Below, one piece after another: positions 1 through 11,740 of a DNA stretch of 64,000 nt; position 1 is the stretch's first letter, and each line of letters opens with the position of its first letter. The notes under the pieces were generated by a model. That model was not told the DNA's origin. It worked only from the letters and a program-made list of their open reading frames with translations, and did not search any database. Both the position numbers and the translations under genes were made by a program. Origin of the DNA: Laguncularia racemosa (taxonomy: Eukaryota; Streptophyta; Magnoliopsida; Myrtales; Combretaceae); contig JBBMOL010000012.1 in NCBI GenBank assembly GCA_037954665.1, positions 1,488,001 to 1,552,000 of the forward strand, in the 5' to 3' direction.

Positions 1-1579
1 CTTGACTTTTATTCTAAAAATTATGATCTTTCTTGTAAGTAATATGCTTTGATCAATCCGTTAGGCCTTTTTGGGACTTGTAATGAAATAGGCTTTTGGT
101 TTCAAAAAAAAAGTACCAATGTCAAGGTCTTATTTTGAAAGAATTATCATTTCAACCTGGGTTTACAAGTCAAGAAACCTTGAGAAAAACTATAATAGCA
201 CTTACCCTGGCAATTTTGCTTAAGATAAATTATTTTCAATGATTTGGAGAAGTTTTCAAAGAAGGGTGGTATATTTTTTAATTGTAATGTTTAGGTTCTT
301 GTATTTAGCCCCAGGTATTTTCAAGTATTGTTGGGCTTTTTTATTGTGTATAGGTTTAACTACATTCTTAGGCTTTTCTCATTTCTTTTCTTTTCTTTTT
401 CTTTTTTTCTTTTCTTTTTTTTTTCTTTCATTTTCTTTTTCCATCTTTTTTTCCTTTTCTTTTGAGCCTAATATTGATCATCTCTTGTGGGTCATGTGTG
501 TTCTTTCAAAATGTAGACTTTTCTTCATCAAAAGAAATAAATTATCTACGGCAAAAATTACCATTGAATTATTGTAACTAGGGCAAGCACTATTTAGTTA
601 ATTCCCCCTCTTTTTTTTTTTTTTTGATTGATTGATGCCCCTATCTTCCTAATCATCCCATTTTGGGGTGGTTCTTAATAGGTTAAAATTTGAAACTCTT
701 TTTATGTAAGCTCAAATGGGGTTGGCAAAGGATTATTGTGTTTAGGATAGCAAAAATGAATGCCTAACATTATTTTAATCAACGTATTAAATTCAAGATA
801 AGCTTCCTTTAAGGAATGAGTCAAAAACCTCACATTAATAACACTTAACTCTCGAGTGTTTAAGGGTTAGTGTTTGAGATGTGGTTTGCCTCTTGTCATC
901 CTAAACCACTAAACAAATGAGATATCCTTCAATTTTACTAGATTTGCCCATATTCACCATGTCTCATGATTGTCTTTGGGAGTTATGTGCACATGTCAAG
1001 TGATTTAGTCTTAACTTGGCTCTCTTAGGAATTTAGTTACCCAAGACTTAACTAGTTAGGATAGTCTTCTTTATGCCCTTGTTGGTAATTGACCATAGCC
1101 ACTTTGAAAATGTGCCCCAAAATTAATTGTCTTTGTGTCTATTTTATATAACTCTGATGAAGAGAAAGTTCAAGTGTAACCCTTAGGATTGGAGAGATTT
1201 GGAAGGTTTTGTGTTTTGAGGCTAAATCAACATATGAGGAGACCTTTTAAAGTGAATGGGGTCTTTCAAATTGAGAGTAGGTTATAGAGGTCTTTAGCTT
1301 TATGTTCAGAGTAAGTGACTATGAGCTTTGGGTTAAGCTAACCATTTAAAAGTAACTTTTAGGACCTTGAAAGGATCTCTTATTTTTAGCAACTCTTCAA
1401 TTTTCTTGACTTTATTCTTTTCTTTATTGTTCTTATTTTTTAGTAATTATGTAAACAAGATACTCATATGGATGCAAAAAGAAAAGGACCAGCATTTGAT
1501 TAATGATGTAATAATATTGAAATTTTATTAATATTGCAAACTTGGAGTTCAGTACTTTGAAAAAAGAAAAGGAAACAAT
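1..1579. other. AT-rich spacer, no gene recognised
   Basis: No open frame here has recognisable domains. A pyrimidine-rich low-complexity tract (mostly T with scattered C) lies at about 375-460 and accounts for the hydrophobic open frame at 239-577. This may be more of the decayed retrotransposon to its right, since a full Ogre/Tat element would continue leftwards with gag and pol, but I could not recognise gag or pol residues. Confidence 0.5.
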
Positions 1580-1599
1580 ATTTGTCTATCTTTCTAATT

Positions 1600-3120
1600 C
1601 CTAGACTTCTTCTTCTTTGGCTGCGTAGGTGTTGGTTCTCCATTGATAACGACTTCTAATGCTCTAACTCTCGCCTAAGTCTTCTCCAGCTAAGCTTCCA
1701 GGCTTTGTTTCTCTGGTTAGACTCCTTGAATCTACTTTTCCATACATCCCTCTTATTGTTTGCGGTCTCAAAATGGACCTCCATTTGAGCCTTGACCTGT
1801 TCCATATAGGTTTTTATTTTTGGACTTAGGTTGTTTAGCGTTGGTTAGGTGACATCTGGAACTCGATACACCCTCTCTCCTGTCTGGTACCATTGGTTGA
1901 TCGTAAAATCTCTGGTTGCTCAGTGTTTGCTTACTTCCCCATCCAGATCTCCAAGGTCTATATTAGGACTCTCAATCTGAGACTCCCATAGGGCTTTGAC
2001 CTCTGCTAGCTTGGCGATTTTCTCAGCCACTAACATACTCGGATCTTGGTATTCAAACCTGATCCTTTCTAATGATAGACTGTAAACTATGTCTTGAATA
2101 GTGCCGAACTGACAGACCACTGAATTTGGGTGATAACCAGTGCACTCATTAAGCCTGATCAATGGAACAACTTAAAAGTTCCGCATATTAAGATAACCTT
2201 ATTGCAGCAACTCTACCTAGCGGTCCACATAATATCATTAGCACCAAAACCTTTGAGTACTTTCACCCAATTGTGGTTGGAAAGATCGTTTGGCAACTTC
2301 ATCCTCTCTATGCAAGAATCTATGAGATCTACTTGTTAGGCTAATGATTTCCTAACCATGTTCAACCTGAAGCACTTGAGATGGCTTACAAACCAGATTA
2401 AGATGAGGTTGATGTTTGAGCGGAGAATTCCATGACCTTTCTTCTTTACAAAATTCAAATTCCGAATCTATTCATCTAGTAGGGTTGGGATATAAGATTT
2501 CCCTTCCAAGAAATAAAACACCAACTTCGCAACCCCATAGTGGATGTGAAAGATCCCAGTAGGAAAAATGATAGTTGCAAATGCTATCAAGATGAAAGCA
2601 TAAACTCGCCTTTATTTGTAACTCTTGGGATCTCCACATAAGATGCTTTCTTGCTCCCATCATCACACCGAGCCACGAACCAAGCCTCCAATTCATCCAT
2701 TCGGAGGCAATACCCGTTGCTATTTCCCAACGCTCGACTAATCACTGCCTTGCGAATTCCCAGAGTCTACTGAAAATACCGACCGGCCCAGCTTCTAGAT
2801 CTTGGCACGTACACCCCATCAGCAAGTGAAGAGGCCTACAAAAGTTAAGTATATTCTTCTAGGATTAGCGTGATCTCGTGTAGCCCAATAAAGAAAGTTG
2901 CGAGCTCAATTTCCCAAAGGTGTGAGACAACTCGAATCAAAGGCAAGTTGACCTCCATCTTCATTAATGAGAGGATGGGCCCTATCTTTCCTTGGATGAA
3001 GGCATGTTCCTCCGGGTTATACAAGGTGAACCAATAGTCTAATACCAGTTTTGGATCCAAAGGCTTGCAGAGCTAGATTTCCTTACGGAGGAGACGGTTA
3101 ATTACAGCACTAGCCATCTA
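1600..3120 (-). pseudogene. Decayed extra ORF (ORF1-like, plant mobile-domain-like)
   Basis: Three minus-strand open segments (2845-3060, 2472-2696, 1920-2162), in differing frames, read like parts of one large plant protein family found in transposons (DUF7745 / plant mobile domain-like). The first has an acidic stretch ending LILEEYT, as in that family's phrase about a fixed target region. The last contains a CGTF-type motif followed by HPNSVVCQFG and then a charged helical tail (SMLVAEKIAKLAEVKALWES). The region 1600-1900 continues as a charged, coiled-coil-like tail with stops. The position directly after a tRNA-Arg primer site and leader fits ORF1 of Ogre-type elements. No ATG-to-stop frame spans it, so it is a pseudogene. 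The family name is from memory and uncertain. Confidence 0.45.
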
Positions 3121-3650
3121 TCAGGATTACAATAGAAATTTCTAATTACCAATGAAATCTTTTACAAAATATCATTAATTCTTTTATAGGTAATTGTATC
3201 TAAACTCCAAAAAAAAAAAGGAAATTATATCATTAATTGTTTGCCAGCCTATGACTTCATGTATGCAAGGTAGGTGGGTTCTAAAAGGTCCCCAAGCTCT
3301 ATGGCCTCCTACATTCTTGAAGAAATGGATCTCAGGCCATATCGAAGCATTGGGTGGGGTAGCCTAATCGGCCCCAAATAGTGATTATTTCACTTCGCCT
3401 GGAACTTACACAATGGCCCCCCATCCTAGGGTCCTAAGACGGCCTAGGTTTGACCTTATCTAATCACACAACTACATGCATGAAAACTTAATAGCAATAA
3501 CAAGATAAAAAAAAATAGACTTTACTAAATCCCTAGGTCAAGAACATATACGAACATTAGTGCCAACAATACTTCACACTGTATGAGTTAATCAAAGATA
3601 TCTAGAAGTAATGAGTTTAGAAGTTTTATGTGGCTAGCCCACTAGTTAGT

Positions 3651-3667
3651 TCCCAGTGGAGTCGCCA
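3651..3667 (-). other. Retrotransposon primer-binding site (tRNA-Arg)
   Basis: The plus strand reads TCCCAGTGGAGTCGCCA. From its second base this matches the 3' end of plant tRNA-Arg(ACG) including the added CCA, so the minus strand carries the complementary primer-binding site. It lies 3 bases from the inner end of the 3671-5476 LTR, exactly where a minus-strand 5' LTR would place it. It is not a tRNA gene: no other arm of a tRNA is present upstream. Confidence 0.75.
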
Positions 3668-3670
3668 TCC

Positions 3671-5476
3671 TGTTAAGTCTAATTTTAAAATTTTATATTG
3701 TCTTCCTAATTCGATTCAAATTAGATCCTATACTCATATAATATAAATCCTCAACTTGAACTAGAAATTTCATTATTTATTTAAAGTTGCCACCCAACTA
3801 AAGTTGGGAAAATTATTGAATTAAAATTAATTGAGCAGATTAATTCTAATATGAACAATTAGTCGACAAAATCTCCCTCTTTTAGAAAAGAAAAAAAAAA
3901 GAAAGAAAAACCAAAGATTCTCGACTCAGGGGCTATCCTATTAAAACCCTAAAGTTACCACCTTATCTTTTTGAAATCTAAATTATGTTATGATAATCTT
4001 TTTAACATAAAAGAAAAATATTAGAAAAAAATGATATAAGGATTATACTAATAATTATTAAAAAAATATTTTTATTCTTTTTAGAGTTACCCTATAAGGG
4101 TGCCTACGTACCCGCTAGTCGAGATCAAACAAGCTGTAGTTTACTTTTTATAAAACTTTAGTAGATTAGTTAATTTTAATTACAAAAACTTTCCAGGTTT
4201 GTATTTATTACCATTTAAATTTATTTAAAGAAATTTCTAAGCCTAAGCTTTATTTCTTAATTTTGAAAAAAAAAACTAAAACTTCTAATTTTGAAAAACA
4301 TCAATTATTTTCATTCATTTATTTCATGAAAAGAAGTTTTCTAAGTGATAAAATTATTTATTATTTTTTATTAATTTAAATTTTTTTATTAAATTTTTAT
4401 TAATTATCTATTAATTATAATAGACATATATTAAAACTTTAAACCTAATTATAATAAAAAAACATTATTATTATTTTCATTTCATTTTTTATTTTTATAA
4501 TAGTAAATGAATAAATAAATAAATAAATGAGGGATCCAACTAACCTAGATGCGGGTCAGGTTGGATCAGGTCAGATCAGCTCGGGTTTGCAGGTCAGAAT
4601 GGGTCATGTATACGACGGGTAGAACTCTTCGACGGTGGCTTTTCCGACAGCCTTTTTCATCGATTGGTTAATGCTTTTGAGCTTTCCGAAGATGGAGAAG
4701 CCAATGGTGATAGTGGTTTTCGTCGAAAACCACCTTAATGCGGCTGTTCGAAGGTCGCCGATGAGGGGTTTTTTTTTGTGTTCTTCTACTCTTTTTTTTT
4801 GTCTTTTGATTGCTTCCTTCACATCCTCTCATCAAGTCCTATTTATAGGCTTCCAAAATCGAGCTTGATAAGCTCAGATTTCCTTCGCCGTTAAGACCTA
4901 TCCTCATCCATTTTTTATTTTCTTTTGATTTTTGTTAATATTTTATTTTCGTTAAAATTGATGTTAATTTGATGATGTTTATCCTATTTTAGTTAAAGAT
5001 CTGCTAGATTTGTGCAAAAAATCGAATCAAAACGGCTAGATTTCCTTTCTCCCGCGTCGACACTGATCTCGAACGGAGGTTGAAGATGAGCACGCACCTG
5101 GCGCGTGCAATTTCATCGTCCGATCGTGTGCTACCATGTGGCAATTGGAAGAAAAAAAATTGCAAAAAGGCACGAATGCCCAGTGACCGGACCAACTGGG
5201 CTAGCTCATTTTTTCGTTTTTTTATTAAACACAAATTGCATATATGCGTTGCAATGTTTATTATTTTTATATTATTTTGAAATTCTAAAAATTTATAAAA
5301 ATTCCTTAACATCTTTTATTATTATTTCTATCTTCATTTTCCAAAATTGGTATATTATTCCTATTTTTTTATTTTTTTTCATTATTTTTCCTTCATTTCT
5401 AAAAAATAGAAGAAAAATAAAAAAATAAAAAATGAAACATTATTTATGATTAGAAGGCAAAATTGGGGTGTTTACA
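3671..5476 (-). repeat. 5' LTR of the Ogre/Tat-like element (1.8 kb)
   Basis: On the minus strand it starts TGTAAACACCCC at 5476 and ends TTAACA at 3671, giving the TG...CA ends of an LTR. The inner end abuts a tRNA-Arg primer site. A TATA box (CCTATAAATAGG) lies at 4839-4850. The second LTR of the element was not found in the window. The base just outside, 5477-5481 (ATGCC), would be one half of the target duplication, but its partner is not visible. Confidence 0.65.
4839..4850 (-). promoter_or_regulatory. TATA box in the LTR
   Basis: CCTATAAATAGG on the minus strand (itself nearly palindromic), inside the 1.8 kb LTR. It is a good match to the plant TATA consensus and marks the U3 promoter of the retrotransposon. 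Transcription would run leftwards. Confidence 0.55.
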
Positions 5477-5481
5477 ATGCC

Positions 5482-8069
5482 TTCTATAATCTTTAATATT
5501 ATAATACTATAGCTTTTGTGGTGTTCATATGGCTGTTCTAGTACTCTTTGATATTTAATCTTGGAATTATGACATCAATGTAGATGTTTATGTCTAATCT
5601 CATAAGCCATATTTAAATAAGCACAAGAAAATAGTAGAAAGTATAAATGCATATGGTAGAGAAGGTATGCATTGGATGGAGTAAATGTAATCCAACATCT
5701 ACATGTGTTGTTTCTTCATGATTTCAAATATTATTATGAGTGAGATTTAAATATTAATGATGTTTTATGAAGTATTTTGTGGGAAAAAAATACATTAATA
5801 AAGGCATTCTAAGTTCGCATAATGAAAAAGAGCAAACTATGTAGGTGTCTCTATCTTTTCATTCTTATCGCAAAATGACTCTCTAACGCTATATTTGGCA
5901 AATTATTTTTTTTTTTTAAATAAATGGAAATGAGAGTTAGCCTCAATTTGGTTCTATAGCTTTACATTTTCCTCCATATTGAACCACTCGTTTTCTCATT
6001 TCCTAAAAGTACTCAAGAAGAAAAGCTAGAGATATGAGGATAGAAAAATTATTATTCCAATTGTCAACTAATTGAAGAAATGGCCTAGGGGCATCTCTAT
6101 TAACAATGAACCTTTGCCTATAATTTAACTTTAGAAGCATGAATAAGAATTCTGAGACCATTTAAAGAATTCAATTACGATATCTTTGTTCTACTCCCTT
6201 CCTTAGTTGATGTGCACCCCTAAAACAATAGAGAAAGTTACAAGAAAAAATACCGATTTTGTTTGGAGTGGAAGTAATGGTAGATGAAAGGGATGTTTAA
6301 TAATAATATAATGTGAAAGCTTTATAAGTTAATTGTGCCATTAAAACAGAGCAGCTTGTTAAAATAAAATTCATTGACCAATAGAACAAAAATAACAGAA
6401 GCAAATTAAACATGCTAGTCAAAATTATAGAAATGTAATACATTTCATTTTAAGCAATATTTGCATCCCTATGTGAATAATATATCCCATTTTTAGCTTA
6501 ACAACATCCTTCTCCGTAAACTTAGAATCAAAGACTAGAAGACAAACATCAAGTAACTACAAAGACATCATAAGTTTAATACAATCTCACCTTAATAATT
6601 ACGAGGCAACTTGTGCTGTCAATATATTGAAACATACAGCATCATCCATGGATAACAGATCTCTACGCAAAATAGCATGCTGGGGTAAAAACCAAATCCA
6701 TAAATTCTGAAAGTAAAAGTAATTTAAAACCAAAACTTACAAGATTATAGGAAATTTCGTGTTCTCAATGTTTCAATTACAAATTAGCAACATTCGTAAA
6801 GTTTTCCAAGTGCAGCCAGCCAATTCTCTAAAATGATATATCCTTTTATATAAATACAATATCATCTCTATAGGAACAAATGCTAAAAAAAAAAAGATAA
6901 CCATACTATTATTTTGAAACTCGTTTAAGAGTAAGAACTACATTACAAAGATCAGAACTCAAAAACTATCTCAAAATGAAAACATGGCCCCTGATGTTTA
7001 CTTCTAAAAACAATGCTCTGTTTGGTGCTTTTCTTTTTTCCCCATTAGCTGATATGATGATGTTCTTGTTAGTGTAGGTAGATCCTCAGGTTTTCTCATT
7101 GCTTATAGTTGCCATCTTTTCTCAATGTTTTGAATTATTAATATAGCATCATGATAAACAAATCACATATGGACAGTAGGCGAGGACAAACCAGAACTAA
7201 TATGTTAGATGCACAAATTTTCACTGCTTCAACAATGAGGGTCTATTAGAAAAAAAAAAAAAAAAAAAACTTCAAATATTACTAAATTTCTCTCTCTACC
7301 TTGAAGATCTTTAAGGATAAATATGTATGAACCAAGTAAATTTGAAACCAGGAAGAGTCCCAAAGCCTTTTATATATTAAAAGAAGTTGGTGAATTTTCT
7401 AAGTATTCCACAGGAGTTTTGAAAAGCTAATCCACAAACTACTACCATCTGAATCTATTTTAAGTAATTGATGAAACCCTAATCCAATCTAACAAATTTG
7501 GATGAACAAGATTAGAAAGAAAAAACAAAATGTGTACCTTCAAACTGTGAATACAATGGACGACGACATGAAAAAGATGATGACCAAAGCCTAAAATAAA
7601 TTGCAAGAGGAAAATAAATTCGGATTCGCATAACAAAGCATGAAAAGACCAAATCTTTGAACGACGAGAGAAAGAAAGACTGGAAGAGAGAGAAGGGCAC
7701 CCTTCAATTTCAGTAGACATGAGAAAGGAAGAGAGAAACATAGCTAGGAGCAAGGGTTAGAAAGAAACTATACTATGAATTCACTAAAGAGTATTAGTAA
7801 AAATATAATTTTAATAAAAGTATAATAAAATTGTAAAAGTACGATACAATAATAAAAAATGTAAGTATATTTGCTAAAAGTTATTAGTAGTAAATTAAAA
7901 GTTAAAAGTACACATAATAAAAAGATAAGCATATTTGTTATAAGTTAATAGGAAAAAAAAAACTAAAAGTTAAAAGTATAAATAATAAAATGATAATAAA
8001 ATAATAAATGAAAAAAAAAACTTTTTACTTTTTTGTGGTAGATAAACAAAAAGAGAAGTAAAATGTTGA
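5482..8069. other. AT-rich spacer, no gene recognised
   Basis: Poly-A run at 7250-7269 and many short A/T tracts. A 97-residue minus-strand open frame at 7460-7753 is rich in Ser, Leu and Phe and resembles a pyrimidine-rich leader more than a protein. It lies inside what may be the body of the CACTA-type element ending at 8426. I see no other coding signal. Confidence 0.5.
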
Positions 8070-8426
8070 GAAATATTGCAACACAATCTGAGATAGATTT
8101 ATTCCATCTCTAAAGGTGGTGAATGAAATTTTCTTTTAACTTTTAGAAACAAATTTGCAATAGAGATCTAAAAGTAATTTTAGTGTCGAAAAATTCACCT
8201 TCTAACTTTAGAATTAGGGATTGATCTGCAACAAAGGTTTTTTGATCGTAGATCAGCTAGTAATCCATTGCAAATTTTGTTATTAAAAAAACATATAAAT
8301 ATGCAAAATTGCCTCCATTTTTTATTATCACAAATTCATTGTAAATCTATCACTGATTAATTTATTTAAAGAAAAAAAATTTCCATCTCAAAAATTTTAT
8401 CTCTAAAGACTAGTTTTCTTGTAGTG
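8070..8426 (-). mobile_element. Terminal part of a CACTA (En/Spm-type) DNA transposon
   Basis: The plus strand ends TTTTCTTGTAGTG at 8426, so the minus strand starts CACTACAAGAAAA, the characteristic terminus of plant CACTA elements. It is followed inwards by a repetitive AT-rich subterminal region (about 8070-8410) with recurring short phrases around ATCTCTAAA and TGCAAATT. CACTA elements end in such subterminal repeats. No opposite terminus (plus-strand CACTAC with a 3-base target duplication) was found to the left, and no transposase was recognised, so this is an orphan or heavily deleted end. Confidence 0.55.
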
Positions 8427-8429
8427 AAT

Positions 8430-10965
8430 AACCTATAATTTAATAAACTTTGTTTAACTTATAAATTAAATCGATTAATTAATTATTTTATAAAGTTGGA
8501 CAACGATTTAATCAAGTTAAAAATACAATCTAATCTAGCATAACAAGCAATAGAACTTATATGTTATGCCCAAAACCACTATGGTACCAACAATTCACCA
8601 CGTACCCTACTTAAATAAAATACGTAAGATTGCAATTACTAAGTGGGTTTCTAAACTAATTTTAGGATTTTGAAATAGTTCTTTAGATTTTGAAAACATT
8701 TTAGCAATACATTGGATTTTCAAAAACATTTAATGATTATTGGTCATAAAAACGTTTGGTAAGAAAAAAAAAAAAACTAGATTCTAAGGTCTATAAGGCC
8801 CACAAAAAATATAATTCATAAGTAATAGGCCATGGAGTCACAAGCAACTCCTAATATGTCTTAGTATAATTAAAAATATAAAAACGTAGTATGAATATAA
8901 CAAATCTCGGTCATAAAAATGATCAACGTAGTCTATTTTTGTGATCTCATCCTATATCTCCTCAATGCCATGACCTAACAAGTCGTACTATTAATCAATA
9001 AAATTTTCACCTAAAAAAAAAGAGTAAAGGAGGAGTGAGCCATGAGGGCTAGTACACAGTAACACAAACACAAGCACATATGTCAAACAAGCCTACAACT
9101 AATGTAGCAATCAATCACTTTATCTAATTAATTAACTTAATTAAACACCCAGCATGGGAGTACTCATGATTATGCACATCACGACAGGAGATAAGGGGTC
9201 TAACTCCACCATAGCAAACATCAGGGGTTGACAAGAATAGCGAGACTCCACATTGTTGAAAACCAGTGTACCTAAGTAGCCTCATTGAAGTAAATCCATC
9301 ATTATGCAGCCCTACTGATCACAATTCAGCTATATTGTATAGCCCATCAAGACCCATATCCTCGAATTATGCCTAATATACCTCCTCTCTACTTATAGTG
9401 CCCATTATTTGACAAGTTTTCACTTATCAACTACCTTTGGTGACCTAAGCGCTTAACTATTGTGTCATCTCAGGGTATATGACTTCAATCATAATCTTGA
9501 TCCAAGGTTTGTCATTTGTTGACTCAAATAACCATGCATAAGCAGCAAACAATTACTGAGTTGAGTTGATTATTAGTCAAGTTTACTTTTTCTACCCTAG
9601 CACATAACACACAAGTTACTGCATACTTGAAAAGTCGATGTTTCCCGAATCGCAATCCAAGTTCAATTGACTCAATTAAGTTAGTTTTATGTATCAAAAG
9701 AAAATTATAACATAGTTGATTATTTTAAATGATTGAGTCTTATTCTAGATTTGATTTAGGCTACTTAAGGCCTATACTAATTACAAGCCTTATTAGGGCA
9801 ATCTAGGGTCAATTAACTTTTAGCTAATTATGACCCAAACCAATTAGAGTTTATTTAATTAAACCTAATAAGTTATTTGAATTTTAAGTCTTGTTGGGTT
9901 TAATGTCCAATTAGAATATTGGTGCCCTTTTAGTATAATAGGCCCAATTATGTTTAAAATTAGGCCTACTAGGCTACTAACTCTAATTGATTTAGTTAAG
10001 TCCACTTATAGCTACTAATACATTTTAAGTCAAATTAGATTAATTCTATCTATTCTAAATTGACCTGGGGCTATTGTGTTTACTTGATCTCATTAATTGT
10101 GTCTTAAGTCCAATTTATTTATTACATTCTATTGGGATTACATTTTAAGCTTTTATCTTATTTAGGGCCTTGATAGGTTTAAAATCCAATTAAATTTAAT
10201 GTATTTATTAGGGTCCATTTAAAGTACAGGTCTTAGAGTTTAATGAGGCCAAACATGTTTAGGTCTTAAGCCCATTTAAGTTTAATTACAATTAGGCAAG
10301 CCTATTTTATTTCTTATACCTAAGTTTAATTTATTTTAATTAGTCAATTTTATTCGAGCCTTGAATTGGTTTGAGGCTCGATTAGATTATTTATCATGCT
10401 AAGGCCCTTTTAAGGTATAAGCCTTAGGAAGAAAATAGGCCCAATTATATTTTGAGTTTGGATCTTAGGCCAATTTAAGTTATTAGGTCCATATTATCGT
10501 GTTAAATTTTATTTTAGTCTAATTATGATGATTTAGTTAATCAAGTCCATTTAAATAAATTATGTTTAATTTCATGAGCCACCTAAGGGTAAAAGGGTAG
10601 TCATTAGGTCAACTTGTGGTTAGGTTGGCCTTCTCTCGATTTAATTAAACTACAATGCAACTTAATCTTAACTTGTCACAAATTAAGACATCAACTTTAA
10701 AAGGATCATAACTTTTTCATTTTAAGCTCAAATTAGGTGAAACTAAAGTTATTTGTCTCTTTATTACTTCCACTACCTATTTTATCAAAAAGAACTTGAT
10801 TTTATTCAATTTAAGACACTTAAATTATCAAACCAATTTTAATTACGAATTTCTAGCTTTATTATTTTGTGTTTGAAATAATAAAGTTTAAAATTAATTT
10901 CAATTAAAAAAAATGAAAAGCTAAATTTTGAAATTTTGAATTAATTTTGAACTGTACTTTGAATT
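8430..10965. other. Unassigned sequence, perhaps decayed LTR retrotransposon
   Basis: No open frames of note. The stretch 9000-9550 (GTGAGCCATGAGGGCTAGTA and following) reads like the LTR or leader of a Ty3/gypsy element, but no TG/CA ends or primer site could be fixed. 9700-10620 is built of loosely recurring AATTAGGCC and AAGTCCAATTA-type words, giving a low-complexity texture. I assign no function. Confidence 0.3.
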
Positions 10966-10969
10966 TAAA

Positions 10970-11345
10970 CTCGTTCTTCACTCGTTTATCTAAATAAGTT
11001 TGAGTTTAAGCTTAGGCTTGTCTAAGCAAGTTTATCTAAACAAGCTTAAGCTCAAATTAAAACTCATTTATGTTCGTTTATCTAAAGAAACTTGAGCTTA
11101 AGCTCATTTAGATAAATGAGCTTGAGCTATTTAGATAAATGAACTCAGCTCGTTTTAGACTTGTTTAGATAAATGAGCATAGTTCATTTAGATAAACAAG
11201 CTTGAGTTAAGCTTCAACCTATGATTTTCAAACTCAGTAAAAACTCAATTCAGCTCGATTTGACTTGATTCAAACTCGATAATTTTTCTAATGAGCCAAG
11301 CTTGAACCTTTAAAGCTTGGCTTAGCTTGTTTGCACACTTAATTG
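10970..11345. repeat. Palindromic short-word repeat (AAGCTTGAGCTC / TTTATCTAAA type)
   Basis: About 375 bases made of alternating forward and reverse-complement copies of two words: one like AAGCTTGAGCTTAAGCTC and one like GTTTATCTAAACAAG. Examples lie near 11030-11060, 11085-11125, 11130-11150 and 11170-11210. The region would fold into several hairpins. Similar GAGCTTGAGC-rich repeats are common in plant genomes, but I cannot name the family. Weaker relatives appear at about 43555-43690 and 48300-48430. Confidence 0.6.
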
Positions 11346-11735
11346 AAAATGAAGTTAAAATTGATGCTAATTCAACGTTTAGGTCAATATCAAGAAATAA
11401 GCGAATTACAAGAGATATTTAATTTATTTGAATAGTATAGCTTTTTAGAATTCTCATTTACTCTTATTTTCTCTTCAAGTAACTTAATTGTCAATTCAAG
11501 ATATTTTAAAGACTTATCAAGTGAGCAATTATGCCTAGGTGAGGGAATTCTAATGATCTATTATCTGCTTATTGTTTGCTAATTGCATGTTATTTTGCTT
11601 ATTGCTATTAATTGTCTATTGGAATAATTTATTACCTTTTATACTATCATTTGAGTGACTACATTATTAATCAACAAATTCAAATTCTTGGCCAAGATGA
11701 CTAGATATGCCCATTGCATGTCTATAACCTAATAG
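11346..11735. other. AT-rich spacer, nothing recognised
   Basis: No open frame or repeat boundary seen between the palindromic repeat and the solo LTR. Confidence 0.5.
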
Positions 11736-11740
11736 GTACA

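Larger units (their letters stand above)
1580..5476 (-). mobile_element. 5' part of an Ogre/Tat-like Ty3/gypsy retrotransposon
   Basis: Read on the minus strand the order is: LTR (5476 to 3671), primer-binding site matching tRNA-Arg (3667 to 3651), an untranslated leader of about 500 bases, then a decayed extra ORF (about 3120 to 1600). An extra ORF between the 5' LTR and gag, a large LTR and a tRNA-Arg primer are known traits of Ogre and related Tat-lineage elements. The LTR begins TGTAAACACCCC, a start I associate with this group. No gag, protease, reverse transcriptase or 3' LTR was recognised further left, so the copy looks truncated or too decayed to follow. Lineage assignment is inference from structure, not from pol. 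Confidence 0.6.

Noticed and set aside
239..577. 112-residue hydrophobic plus-strand frame
   Set aside because: Built from a T-rich low-complexity tract (runs of Phe and Ser); no start context or family.
3651..3667. Possible tRNA-Arg gene
   Set aside because: Only the 3' terminal bases plus an encoded CCA are present; plant nuclear tRNA genes do not encode CCA and the other arms are absent. It is a retrotransposon primer site.
5004..5428. Overlapping frames on both strands around 5.0-5.4 kb
   Set aside because: They lie inside the 1.8 kb LTR and have no recognisable motif.
7460..7753. 97-residue minus-strand frame
   Set aside because: Composition reflects pyrimidine-rich leader-like DNA; overlapping second frame at 7512-7700; no domain.
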